A DNA stretch of 64,000 bases from NCBI RefSeq assembly GCF_947179515.1, contig NC_067481.1:8791183-8855182 (forward strand), read 5' to 3'. Position numbers and translations under genes: made by a program. Source of the DNA: Apodemus sylvaticus. Its lineage: Eukaryota > Chordata > Mammalia > Rodentia > Muridae. Below, in pieces: positions 33,646 through 44,395 of this stretch. How positions within the stretch are numbered: position 1 is the stretch's first letter; every line of letters starts with the position of its first letter. The notes beneath the pieces are model-generated. The model had not been told where the DNA came from. It ran no database searches and was given only the letters and a program-made list of their open reading frames with translations.

Positions 33646-34233
33646 TCTGTGCCCAGCGTGGGTAGGCATGGCTGGAACCAGACCCAGAGCCACATACCGT
33701 GTCCCAGAAAATCGTTTGCGGAGGAGGGGGGGGGTAACAACAGGGCTCAGCGCCGCCAAGACGCCCCGATCTGGCCACGGGGACTGTTTGGGGTGGGGTG
33801 AGTGGGCAGGTTTTAAAGGTCCACCCCTTCGCGCAGGAATGGGGTGTGTGTTGCCGTGGGCAGGCACACAACAATCGGGGCGGTCGCCTCGAGGGGGGCG
33901 TGTGCGCACAGACTTCTCCTTGAATAACTGCCGAGTTCGTCGGTGGTGGCAGAGGGGTGTCCGCGTGCTCTCCGGTTCGTACACACACTGCAGTAGACGC
34001 CACCCGGTGTCGCTCGGCCCGGGAGAAAAGGAGGGCAGGAGCCGGCTGGAAGGCAATAGCCTAACGAGCAAATACTCCCCGCCCGCACGAGCCCTTCCCT
34101 CTCCCGCCCCGCCCGCCTCCCTCGGAAGACTTGGAGGCCAAGGCCGCAAGAGGTGCAGGCTCCGGGCGGCCGGGTGGGGCTGGGCCGAGCTGGCCGTCCC
34201 TTTGAAACCTGGGACGAGGCTTTCCGCGGCCGT

Positions 34234-34247
34234 GGGGGGGGGGGGGG
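34234..34247. repeat. G14 homopolymer
   Basis: Fourteen consecutive G bases next to a 'tgcgcgcgcgc' block; may be length-variable. Confidence 0.95.
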
Positions 34248-34300
34248 ACCTGCGCGCGCGCCCGGAACGCCAGGAGCACGGCGCGCTCGAGGCTTGTTCA

Positions 34301-37300
34301 GGGGCGAGTAAGTAGCGGTTGGTTTAATGATTTAACCGCTCGCTTGGGACGTTGAAGCCGAGATCTGGTCTCTGGCTCCTCCCCATTCTTGGAGCGCCCC
34401 CAGCAGGAGGAACAAATCTGCCCTCGGGTGTCTGTGGCGTCGTCTGCTGGAGCTGCCTCTGCCTCTGCCTGTTGGGGGGGGGACCCCTGGTTGCTGTGGG
34501 TGAGTGTCCCAGACTGGCGGGATAGATGGCGGTCGAGCTTCCTGGGAGAAGACCGTAGGACTTGGCGTGTGTGTGCCTGAGGGGGGAGGGGCACTCCCTC
34601 CCTGTTAACTCAAACCAGGTTCCTTGTGTTTGCCCAAATGAAATACTGCGGCCTGGGCTTCGGAAGTTTTCTTTTTCTCCCAGGGAGAATGAAAAGGAAA
34701 TACAATGCTTTCTCTTTTCTTCTTGGCTGGGAACTTCTCCCCCCACCTCCCCCCCTTCCAACAGTCTCACCTCTTGCAATCTAACCGGCTCCCACGTCCC
34801 TCCCTGGGCCGACAGTTCCCATTCTTTGCCCAGGTAGCTGAGCAGTTGAATGAGGAAAGCGTCCTTGTGGGTGTCTTTACTTTGAAAGCTCTTGTCCATT
34901 CTCGCTGGAGCGGTTGGGATACTTTTCATCCGTACCCCCAGCAACCATCTGGACCAGAGATCTGGGGAGCATAAACAATGAGAGGCCCCTGGCAGGGGGC
35001 CTCTCTCTGCCTTGCAACTTCTTTGCCCCGTCTGGGTTTCCAGTAAGGCCTGCAGCAGCAGCCTCGCCCGCCCCTTTCTGAGGCCAGGCTGGAGGAGGGG
35101 ACCACCAGTGGGATGGAGTGAATTTTAAAGAACAAAGAACAGGCCCACAGCTTGGGGAACTTAGCTACAGGTTTCTCCCAGAACTGGGCAAGGCGGGGCG
35201 GGGGGTGGGGGGGAGAAGACGGGACGGGGTACGGGGTTGGAGGAGGGGAGTTGGGGGGGGGCGTGCTGGAGCAGAGCCAAGCCTCTGGGCAACCCAAGGG
35301 CAGTTGGCAGTTAGTGGGGCATCCACCAGAGCCCTGGAAGCTACTTTCCATGTTGGGGAGCTGCTACAGGGCTGAGTGTGGGAGGACCATGTGCCTCCAG
35401 CCCTGATCAGCTGCCCGTATGTGACTACTGATTAATGTGGTTTATCTCCAATGCCAACGGGGACTTTGCCCCTCAGCCATTTCCCACTGTGTGAACCTTG
35501 GGAGATACGGGAGGGGAGCTTCTCAGGGCTCCTGGTGATCCGTCTTAGCTGGATGCGAAAGCGGGCCTGCTTTCAGGCAGTATTGATATGTGTGTGTGGG
35601 GGGGGTCTCGGCCCCTCTGGTAACTTCTCGGGGTTCACGGGATCCCTTGCTCCTTGAGGTATGCCTGCTCACGCTGCGTCTGTATGCTCATGCTGTTCCT
35701 TTGAGCATGTCTTCTATTTCCTGGGGCGTCTGTCTGCCTCTGTTGTGAACCCTCCTTTCCCCCTTCAGTTTGTGGCTCGCACACGCCTCCTCTCGTTCCT
35801 GTTCCGATCCCGTGTGTGCAAGCGTCCAACCATCTTTTGAAAATGACAACCCAAGCTTCCCAGCAGGAAGTTGAGAGCAGGGGGAGGGTTTTCCTGCGTG
35901 AAGCTGTGGTCCCTGGGGTGGTCTCTTGCTGACTTGTAAAGGGATCCTAGACCCTCCCTTCAGAGCTTTTTTCCAGGAGAGCCTGGGTTGCTTGTGGTTC
36001 AGGAACCACACCCCCCCCCCCCATACACACCCTCCGCAACTGCTATCTATGGACAGGACAGACTGTACCCAGCTGTGGCCGGCATGGGAGCTGATGTTGG
36101 TGTCTCTTTCTCTTCCTCTTCCTTTATCCCCTGCCTCCTGCTTCCCTTGAAGTTTAGATGGAATTGGCAGAGGAGGGGGGTCGGCAAGCCAGCATCCTGG
36201 ATGGCCTCGGAGTAGCAGACCCAGCTGTTCTGGTTGGGACATCCACGCCACCATCTCAGCCCCACAGACACTTAGGCGCTTGCCTCTGTCCGGAAGAACA
36301 GAGGAGTTGGGCTGATGCCAGCGATAAGGCTGGGAGTGGAGAGGGGTTGAACAATCTCACCCTGGCAGTTGAGCATTGACCTGAGCTAAGGGTAGCTCTT
36401 CTGACCAAAGGACTAGAAGCTTCTCCTCAGCCTTGGGAGAAAGGACCAAGTCCCAGAAGCAGGCCACACTCCAAGTGGGAGTTTAGCAGAAAGTCCTTGA
36501 CAGCTGACTCCAGCTAATACTCCTGAGATCTCAGCTATCCTTGAGCAGGGCCTAGGACAGTCACTGAGGGAGGAACAGGAGAGTGGCTAAAAGTAGCCCT
36601 GCCTGACTTGCCTGGTAGAGAAAGTTCAGCCATTAGCGGCCCACATTCCTACTCCTGATACTGGTGAAGCCCCAGCGTACAGTGGGCCTCCTGGAGCTCC
36701 GGGCTTCCTTCCAGCTGAGGAACACTAGACCTCTTCCCTGTGCCCCAGGCCCTGCTAGCAGGCCACTCCTGCTCAGTGCCAGGGGTGGAGGTACTGGTGG
36801 CATGTGAAGCCTCCTTTAAAGACTGGTGGTCTTCACCTGACCTTTTCAAGCTGAGGTAGGCTCTCCCTTTTTGGTCTGAGGTAGAAACAGTTTGAGGGTG
36901 TTATATGTGCACATCCCTGCCCTTAATCCCAGAGCCAGGGCAAGAGACCCTTGCATGTGTTCTGTGTTCAGTCACATCTGCTTGGGTCTACCGCCATCCC
37001 CTGTCTCGGTTTTCAGGGTAGTAGATGATGCCAGTAGAAGCCACCACAGCTCCCTGCCACACCTGGGCTCTCCTTTCACCTGTCTTTAGTCAGTAGCTGA
37101 ACCTGGTCTGGAGACTCCAGTGTTAGATCTTCTCAGATGTGACTAGAAGCTAGGTCTGATGTTCGCACGTCGCCCCATCCCCCATCCCTTCCTCTCTGTT
37201 CTGCTCGCACTCCCTGCTCCCTGAAACTCCCATTCTGTTAGTACCCTCTCCTTCCTTCAGAATGTTGCTCAGACCCTGAACCACCAGAGAGGGGGCCCTC

Positions 37301-37911
37301 TGCTGTCTTCCTCTGTCAGTGGTGGAGAGGGGGAGCTTAGAAGGAGCAGTGAGGCCAGTGGTGCCCTGTGTGGAGATCTCCCCTGAGAAGCTGGGAGTTG
37401 CAGAGATGCAGGCTGCTCTCTCCAGGAGTCTGACACATCTGTCTCCTCTGAGGTTCTGAGCATTGTTGCTGGTAGCACCCCGGGTCTCCTCCGCCTCATC
37501 TGTCTTCCTTGTCTTTATCCTGAGGAAGAATGAGAGTGTTTCTCCCATTCCTTATTGAACTGAAATTGGAAGGAGCAGTTCTATTTGAGAAGAGCCTGCC
37601 CTCCCCAGCCTGTATCATTAAAAGGTCAAAGGTGAAGAAGGAAGCCCCAGGTAGGGCTGCCTCATGACCCCCTGCAGGGTGGCAGGACTGAGCTAGGACA
37701 GGCTCTGTACCTTGGCTTCAGGGGACAGCTTCATGCAGCAGCCTGGAGCCCGTGGGGTTGGGTTTGCACAGGTATGTTCAGGGCTGCCCGTGGATCGTGT
37801 TTGAAATTAGCCTGAGTGTCCACTGCGATTGCTCGGTAGCTGTGGGGTACTGGCTGAGGCACATCTGTAGCTATTGAGTGGTGCCACCTCTTGTAGTGTT
37901 GTGTAGAGGAC
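34301..37911 (+). other. Cdc42ep4: 5' part of Cdc42ep4 intron 1, SINE-free
   Basis: About 3.6 kb directly after the CpG island with no SINE recognised. It contains a G-rich tract at 35194-35262 and a poly-C patch at 36009-36022. Lack of insertions near a promoter often reflects regulatory constraint; no exon is evident. Confidence 0.55.
35194..35262 (+). repeat. G-rich tract with quadruplex potential
   Basis: At least seven G-runs of four or more fall within 69 bp, with short spacers. Confidence 0.85.
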
Positions 37912-37912
37912 T

Positions 37913-37943
<31 letters not shown>

Positions 37944-37952
37944 CGCGCGCGC
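37912..37952. repeat. (TG)n(CG)n tract
   Basis: About 23 bp of TG followed by about 17 bp of CG: a strictly alternating purine-pyrimidine block of about 40 bp, strongly Z-DNA prone. The CG part is unusual outside CpG islands. Confidence 0.95.
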
Positions 37953-38774
37953 TTGCTTACATCTTCACCTTAATGTAGATTGCTTTGAAAGCTATGGGAA
38001 AACTGAGGCAGAGGTAGCTAGCAAGCTCAGTGTGGTTGCCCAATTATGATCGGGGACTCTGCTCCTAGTCCCCATTCTTCTATGATCCAGCAAAGCCAGG
38101 TTGGAAGATCTGTCATCTGTTTTCTCTGGAGCCCCCCCCCTCCCCCCAGTACCCTTGTGTTGCCTCTCAGCTAAGGAGTGGTTCTTAGGAGAAGCAAAGT
38201 GAAACTAAGCCAGGCTGAGCTCGACGTGGATCTGGATCTGATTTCTAGCACTGTGCTCCTTCTGATTTGAGAAGGAGCAGAAGCCTCGCTGGCCAGCAGC
38301 AGGGCCACTTCCAGACCAGAGCTGAGTGGCCTGTTCTGCTAGACACCCTGTCCTGTTGCCTGTGGTGGCCTGTGCTGGGCGGCTCACTCCTGGAAGCCCA
38401 CGTTTCCAGGAAGGGCCCTGTAAACAAGTGAAGTTGCCGGATGTCCTTGGGTCATTAGTTCTTCGCCGTCTTGGCTCCTTGGTCAATTGTTGTTTCCGGT
38501 CTCCCGGACCCTGGCTCCTTTCTCTTCCCTTGTGGGCAGGCCATGGGTGAGGGAAGCCTTTTCCTTCACCTTCCTGCTGGCTTCCTTCCCCTGGTTCAAG
38601 CCAGAAGATTCTGGACAGAGGGTAGAGATGGATATTGGACGAGATTGAGGTAATTCCCAGATCTCAAGGACTCCCATCCCCCCATCCCCACCCCCACCCC
38701 CACCGTCTGTTTCCCAGAATTAATCAGTTTTTTTCTGGGATGGTAGAAAATGGAAAAACACAGACTGGGGAGAT

Positions 38775-39002
38775 TTTTAATAAATATATATTTATTTTAT
38801 CTATGTGTAACAGTGTTAGCCTGCATGTATGACTGTTCACCCTGTGTGTGAACTGCCTTCAGCTGGAGCCAGGTCCTGTGGAACTGGAGTTAGAGACAGT
38901 TGTGAGCCTCCGCATGCACGCTGGGAACAGAGCTCTGATCCTCTCCACAAGAGCAACAAATACTCTAAACTGCTCTTTAGCTCAAGAGATACTTTAAAAT
39001 AA

Positions 39003-39058
<56 letters not shown>
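38775..39058 (-). mobile_element. B3 SINE, minus strand, and (CA)n
   Basis: A B3 complement at 38775-38985 ('ggaactggagttagagacag', 'aaactgctctttagctca') is followed by 50 bp of pure CA at 39009-39058. Confidence 0.75.
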
Positions 39059-39060
<2 letters not shown>

Positions 39061-39324
39061 GAGGTCAGAAGACCCCCTTGTAGGTTCAGCACGCTGAGCT
39101 TGGGCATTGAACAGGCGCATTTCAGATATGAGCCATCTCTTGTGTCTTGGAGAAATCTTTAAGAACACAGTCTGAAGCGGTGGGCTTCCTGTGGGTGTTT
39201 GGCCCTTGTAGTCCTCATCACCCCTTCCAGGCCCAATCACTCCCCTACCACCTCCAATGTGCTTTACAGCAGAGTGGAAACCCTCAGAGTTCAGAACCAG
39301 GCTTATCCAGATTCTTCTCTCAGC

Positions 39325-39480
39325 CCTGTCCCTAGGAGCTGTGGGACCTGGGTGACTCACGGGCTCTCTAAACCCAGGCTTTCTCATCTTTAAGATGGAG
39401 ACTACAGTGTTGATTCGTGGTATTTGATGATGTTGGGAAAAGGACCCAAGATAAAAACTGTCAGACACTCAGCACGAGAA
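39325..39480 (+). mobile_element. MIR element
   Basis: 'gagctgtgggacctgggtga', 'ctttctcatctttaagatgg' and 'ctgtcagacactcagcac' reproduce the MIR order of splice-like core, TCATCTNTAAAATGG and CACTTAGCAC. Confidence 0.75.
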
Positions 39481-40189
39481 CCTTCAATACTAAAAGCCAT
39501 TTAGTGAGAACACAGCATCTAGGACCTGGGGTGTCTGCTCTGTTTCATACTTATGACCTGCGGCCTGGGGAGGGGACCCCCAGATGCAGGATCTGCCCCC
39601 CCCCCCAGCCTAAGGCTAGGGAGCATCTCACGTCCTGGATGCCAGTTGAACAGGACCAACTTTGGGAGATGTCTTTCCAGGCCACTCCTGATTCCAAAGT
39701 TGACTGCACGTCCTCTTTTCCACCTAAGGGGTTGATTACTCGGGCATATTGTTTTTCCCCACTTGTCAGCCTGGCTCGGGCTTTTTAACCACAGAGTCTT
39801 ATACACTGTTAAGGATTACAAATTTGAGTGGGGGAATGGTAGCCACAAAGATTGATAATGCTAGTACTCCCAGGCTGGTGGAGGCAGGAATCTCAGTATA
39901 TTGGAGATAATGGAGACTGTCCGTGAATCCATGGAGAACGTGACGTGGTGACAGCAGCCATAGGGCAGTGCTGTTAATAGCATAATGCTGGGAGCGGAGG
40001 GCAGCTCAGGGCTAGGACGCAGGCTTGTTAGCATGTATGAAGCCCTGGCTTCCATGGCCAAGTCTGATTACCACTTGCCCCAATAAAGGAATATAAGGCC
40101 AGCCATACATACAACTTTAACTTTTCTATAAGCTTTTGTTTGGTTTTTGGAGAAACTGTTTCTTTTTATTTATTTGTCTTGGTTTTTTG
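39481..40189. other. Intron 1, mostly unassigned
   Basis: An ID-like fragment lies at about 39985-40070 ('gcatgtatgaagccctggct'). The rest holds nothing recognised. Confidence 0.4.
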
Positions 40190-40442
40190 TTTTGTTTTCA
40201 AGACAGGGTTTCTCTGTGTAGCCCTGGCTGTCCTGGAACTCACTCTGTAGACCTGGCTGGCCTTGAACTCAGAAATCCGCCTGCCTCTGCCTCCCAAGTG
40301 CTGGGACTAAAGGCGTGCACCACCACTGCCTGTCGAGACAGGGTTTCTTGTATAGCCCTGAAACTTAACTCTGTAGACCAGGCTGGCCTCCATCTCATAG
40401 TGCCGAGTGCTCAGATTAAAGGTGTGCATCACCACTGCCCAA
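40190..40442 (-). mobile_element. B1 plus a second partial B1, minus strand
   Basis: A near-consensus B1 complement lies at 40195-40336. A second, diverged complement lies at 40337-40442, starting again at 'gagacagggtttcttgtata'. Confidence 0.9.
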
Positions 40443-40554
40443 TTTAACATTAACTTTTCTAATACTCATAGTTTTTAAAAAAGGTAAATTTTCATATTAA
40501 CTCCATATATCCCAAATATTGCCATTTCTACATAGTTGTTGAAAACTTTCAGTG

Positions 40555-40875
40555 GAGGGGCGTGGGAAAGGGCTCAGCAGTTAGGAGTCCTACTTTGTCA
40601 GAGGATCTTGGGTTGATTGCTGGTACCCACAGCTGGCAGTTTATGGATGCCTGTAACTTTAACTTCAGGGGAATCTAACTCCCTCTTTTGGTCTCTGGGT
40701 ACACGAGTGGATGCATACATACAAACACACACACACACACATAGACACACACACATACAGACACACAGACACACACATACTCACAAACACACACACAGAA
40801 ACACACACATACACTCACATAGACACATACAAAAGACACACAGGCACACATTCACAGACATTACACACACAAAAG
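40555..40875 (+). mobile_element. B3/B4-type SINE with long (CA)n tail
   Basis: 'gggaaagggctcagcagtta' and 'ctgtaactttaacttcaggg' mark the body. An imperfect CA tract with AGACACAC units fills 40728-40875. Confidence 0.75.
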
Positions 40876-40892
40876 AGAAGTGGACAAAATGG

Positions 40893-41030
40893 AGAGGCAC
40901 GCACTGCTTTTAATCCTAGCATTTGGCAGACAGAGGCAAGCTAACCTCTGCTGGTGAGTTCAAGGCCAGCCTGGTCTACATAGTATGTTTCAGTCCAGCC
41001 ACGGGCTACCTAGTAAGGCCCCATCTCAAA
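40893..41030 (+). mobile_element. B1, diverged
   Basis: 'gagaggcacgcactgctttt' and 'gttcaaggccagcctggtct' follow B1 order. Confidence 0.75.
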
Positions 41031-41726
41031 TAAGTACATAAGTAAATGTACAGAAATTACCTATGGTGTATTTTATATTGTTAGAACATCAACATCCATC
41101 ATTGTCTCACACTAAATGGTACACTACAGTCTGGGTGCCAAACTTTATAAATATTTGATCAGTGTTTGGATTTCATAAAATTTACAGTCACACATAGATT
41201 CATGCAGGTTTTCCAACACTCTGAAGTTTTCCTGTAAAGGAACCAAACATCCTATTTAAAATTTAAAATACTTTGAATTAGGAAAAAAAAAATGTTTCCG
41301 AGTTCTCACTAGCCACAACTTGAGGACTTGGCGGCCCCTCCTGGCTGGTGGCAACCATACGGGTAACTAGGTTTCAGATGTCACTGTGGGTGCCAGGCAC
41401 AAACCAATGTGCTTCATGTCTTCTGTAGTGTCCCCGTTCAGTAATGACAATTGTTGCAGATGGGACAAGATTTTCTCTCCCCTTCTCTCTAGACTTTTGA
41501 GGTAGGCTCTTGTTTTGTAGTGTAAGCTGGACTGGAACTTGGAATTCTCCCGCCTGGGCTTTCCAACGGCCAGGATGAGCAGTGTATGATGTCCAGCCCT
41601 TCCTTATTCTGAGACACACATGGAAGAGCAGATAGAGCAAAACATCCAGGCTGACTTCAGGGGGCAGATGACAGATCTGCTTCAGAGAGAAGCAGAGCAA
41701 GTACAGAAAGAGCTGTGGAAGCCGGC
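41031..41726. other. Intron 1, nothing recognised
   Basis: An A/T-rich first half is followed by a unique-looking segment. A short frame at 41620-41726 with Glu/Gln-rich composition reads into the minisatellite. I see no splice context that would make it an exon. Confidence 0.4.
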
Positions 41727-41835
41727 CACAGCTGCCCAGGGTCGCCAGCCACAGCTGCCCAGGGTCGCCAGCCACAGCTGCCCAGGGTCGCCAGCCACAG
41801 CTGCCCAGGGTCGCCAGCCACAGCTGCCCAGGGTC
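41727..41835. repeat. 23-bp minisatellite, about 4.7 copies
   Basis: The 23-bp unit begins CACAGCTGCC and ends GTCGCCAGC, and repeats exactly from 41727, 41750, 41773, 41796 and 41819 (last partial). Each unit has the E-box CAGCTG and one CpG. Copies are identical, so the array is recent or homogenised. Confidence 0.97.
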
Positions 41836-41939
41836 AGGAAGGAGCTCGTATCTAGTAAAGGCATCTTAGGTTGCTTTCCGTCCTGCTTACAAGGCTGGTT
41901 CTTATGAGTTCAAGAACATTACTATTCTTTGTTGCTGTT

Positions 41940-42340
41940 ATATTTTTCCTAGTTGTGTTATTTTATGAGTCTGAGTGGTTTGCCTACACAGTCTGTGCAC
42001 TGTGTGTGTGCAGTACCCAAGGCAGCCTGCAGAGGGCATCAGATTCCCCCTAGAACAGGGGTTACAGATGGCTGTGAGCGACAGTGTGGGTAATTGGGAA
42101 CTGAAGCCACTGCTCTTATCTCTCCACATCTGTTTTTGTTGTGGTTAAGCTGTGGCCAAGTCATGAAGATCTGCCACCACCGCCGGGTTTAAAAAAACAA
42201 AGGAACAAATAAAACAGGCAACATCTTGCTCTGTAGCTCAGGCTAGCCTAGAGCTTACTGTTTAGTTACACTACCTTAATCCTCCTTTGTAGGTTTCCCC
42301 TTGTGCTGAGATTGCAGGTGTGAACCACCAGCCTAGCCAA
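41940..42340 (-). mobile_element. B3 and B1-like SINEs, minus strand
   Basis: A B3-like complement lies at 41940-42130 ('ggttacagatggctgtgagc', 'gaactgaagccactgctctt'). An old B1-like complement lies at 42210-42340. Confidence 0.65.
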
Positions 42341-43149
42341 CCTACTGCTTCTGTGTTTATTTCACGGTTACTTGTGTTACTGTCTTATATTTGTATTTTA
42401 TATAATACTGTTTACTACTAATGTGTATTCATTACCAGGGATCAAAATCTAGGGCTAGCACAGGCTAGGTGAGCAGTCCTTCACTAACTTAATGTTGAAA
42501 GAGGCGCTTGGCTGCCTTGCCTAGTTTATCACACAAGCGAGACCATCTTGACCTGGGATCCTCCTCTCCCTCACACTGTGTAGTTGGGATCACAGGGTCA
42601 GTGGCTCCAGGCCTGGCACTTGACTGTTCCTGGTCTTTGTGTCCCCCTTTAATGACTCAGTGGTAGAGGTCACACAGCTGCACTTCACTGCGCTTCTTTT
42701 GGGGGTTTTGTTTGGTTTTCTGTGAGTAGCTTGGCCTGCATTTCCCATACTTCTAGCACCTGCACCCCCACCCACCCCCAGCCCACAACTTGGGGACTAG
42801 AAATCTTTGATTGGTGAGAAGAAAGCCAGAGACAGAAAGCAGCTTGGACCACATACAAATGAGGCCCTTGGCAAAATGTGCATCACCATAATGTAAACAG
42901 GCATATGCCAAATTTGCCAAAATATTTGCAGAATAGTGCTAGGATTTAAAGATATCAAGCAAGTGTATTGGAAAACGGGAAGCCCCTCCTGCCAACGAGC
43001 AGTTTCCAAGGAGTAGGAATGCCTGGCAATAATACATTTCCCCCTTCCCTTTCTCCCACTTGCTCCTCCCCCCCCCCACCTCCCCACCCCCACCCCTGCT
43101 CTCTCTGCCCGCTTACTCTGGCCCATAAGTTCTTTGTTTCTCGTTACCT
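42341..43149. other. Intron 1, nothing recognised
   Basis: No gene or clear repeat; C-rich low-complexity patches at 42764-42780 and 43066-43095. Confidence 0.4.
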
Positions 43150-43190
43150 ATGGTTGTGCTCTTGACCACTGAGCCATCTCACCAGCCCCT
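43150..43190 (-). mobile_element. B2 head fragment, minus strand
   Basis: 'ctgagccatctcaccagccc' is the complement of the B2 5' end; the rest is missing. Confidence 0.8.
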
Positions 43191-43257
43191 AATAATACAG
43201 TAAAAAACAAAACAAAACAAAAAACCCAACACTAATACTTAGTAAAGAAATGCACAC

Positions 43258-43400
43258 TAGCTGGGCAGTGGTGGCACACGCCTTTAATCCCAGCACTTGG
43301 GAGGCAGAGGCAGGCGGATTTCTGAGTTCAAGGTCAGCCTGGTCTACTGAGTGAGTTCTAGGACAGCCAGGGCTATACAGAGAAACCTTGTCTCCAAAAA
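43258..43400 (+). mobile_element. B1
   Basis: Near-consensus B1 ending 'aaaccttgtctccaaaaaac', followed by (AACT)n. Confidence 0.93.
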
Positions 43401-43489
43401 ACCAAAACTAACTAACTAACTAAATAAAAATGCATATTACACATTTGGAAGGAGAGGTTATGTTTGTGTTGGTGAAAGTCTGTCATTGT

Positions 43490-43595
43490 ATCAGTTGAAT
43501 GCAGAGGCAGGAGGATGACTGAAAGTTTGAGGCTAGCCCTGTCTGTAGTAAGTTCCAGGCTAGTCAGGGATACGTAGTAAGACCCGGTTTCAAAG
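43490..43595 (+). mobile_element. Partial B1-like SINE
   Basis: 'gaatgcagaggcaggaggat' to 'aagacccggtttcaaag' follows the B1 3' half. Confidence 0.65.
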
Positions 43596-43607
43596 AGGAA
43601 ACAGGGA

Positions 43608-43835
43608 AGCCAGGTGGTGGTGGTGGTGGTGGTGGTGGTGGTGGTGGTGGTGGTGTACACTTTTAATCCCAGCACTAGGGAGGCAGAGACAAGGGGAATT
43701 GAAATTCCCCTGAATTGAAAGCCAGCCTAATCTATACCACACTTGATCTTAGCCAAAAGGCCGAGAAGCAATCAGCCTAATCTATAAAGTGAGTTCCAGG
43801 ACAGCCAGGGCTACACAAAGAAACCCTGTCTTGAC
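43608..43835 (+). mobile_element. B1 with (GGT)n expansion, split by a U2 fragment
   Basis: A B1 whose GGTGGTGG motif has grown to about 14 GGT units (43613-43654). It also contains a palindromic 'gggaattgaaattccc' insertion, and is interrupted at 43737-43772 by antisense U2 sequence with target duplication. Confidence 0.88.
43737..43772 (-). pseudogene. U2 snRNA 5'-end retropseudogene
   Basis: On the minus strand this reads ATTGCTTCTCGGCCTTTTGG and continues GCTAAGATCAAGTGTGG after an overlap of GG, matching the 5' terminal 36 nt of U2 snRNA except at two positions (C3>T and A35>G). U2 pairs with the branch point in the spliceosome, but only its first 36 of about 188 nt are present, so it is dead. 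Perfect 14-bp duplications 'cagcctaatctata' flank it at 43723-43736 and 43773-43786. There is no poly(A). Confidence 0.93.
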
Positions 43836-44284
43836 ACGTGCACACCCACCCCGTGCACACACACGAGGGAGACAGGGACAGACAGACATAGGGAAGGCAG
43901 GCAGGGGCCTAAGGTTAGACACCTGTGTGGCTGGGACTATATAACCTGGCAGGGCATCCTCAAAACAGAATGGCAGTGGGAAACAGAAGTGAGTTTTCAC
44001 ACACCAGTCTTACAGAAATAGTTACAAGCTGGCATAGTTATAGAAAAATAGAAGTTACAGAGTCTCAACGAAAGAATAAAACATTTGTGACAGACTGCTG
44101 GGATGGAAACTCGGGTGTTAGCAATGGCGTTTGACATGATGTGTGATTTACCAGCACACGAGCGCCTTCAGTCCCAGCAGGAACAGTGGCTACCTTTATT
44201 CCCCATCTGAAATCAGTCCTGCCTGTGCAACGAGGGGGAAACGCGTAAATCTGTACTGCCCCGTAGAAGAAGTATGTAATATAT
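43836..44284. other. Intron 1, nothing recognised
   Basis: No gene or clear repeat apart from short CA/GACA-rich bits near 43850-43910. Confidence 0.4.
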
Positions 44285-44395
44285 TTTAAGTGTGCGGGTG
44301 CGTGCATGAGTGCTTGTGTGCATGTGTGCTTGTGTGCATGTGTGCTTGTGTGCATGTGTGCTTGTGTGCATGTGTGCACATGCGTGTGCATCTGC
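44285..44395. repeat. 16-bp TG-rich minisatellite
   Basis: The unit CTTGTGTGCATGTGTG is repeated exactly four times at 44313-44376, with degenerate units either side. Confidence 0.92.

Larger units (their letters stand above)
33060..34300. promoter_or_regulatory. Cdc42ep4: CpG island over the Cdc42ep4 5' end
   Basis: CG dinucleotides become frequent and the sequence G+C-rich here, unlike the CpG-poor flanks. This is the normal signature of a broadly used mammalian promoter. Long open frames on both strands here (for example 33262-34149, minus) are a by-product of high G+C. Confidence 0.85.

Noticed and set aside
33236..34149. Long minus-strand open frames (255 and 295 codons) in the CpG island
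   Set aside because: Two overlapping frames of different phase plus plus-strand frames in the same G+C-rich DNA; Pro/Arg/Cys-rich composition with CA-repeat-derived Val/Cys runs; no family resemblance.
41727..41835. CRISPR-like array
   Set aside because: Head-to-tail 23-bp repeats without spacers in a mammalian intron: an ordinary minisatellite.
43737..43772. Possible functional U2 snRNA gene
   Set aside because: Only the first 36 nt are present, with no promoter elements and a retroposition footprint.
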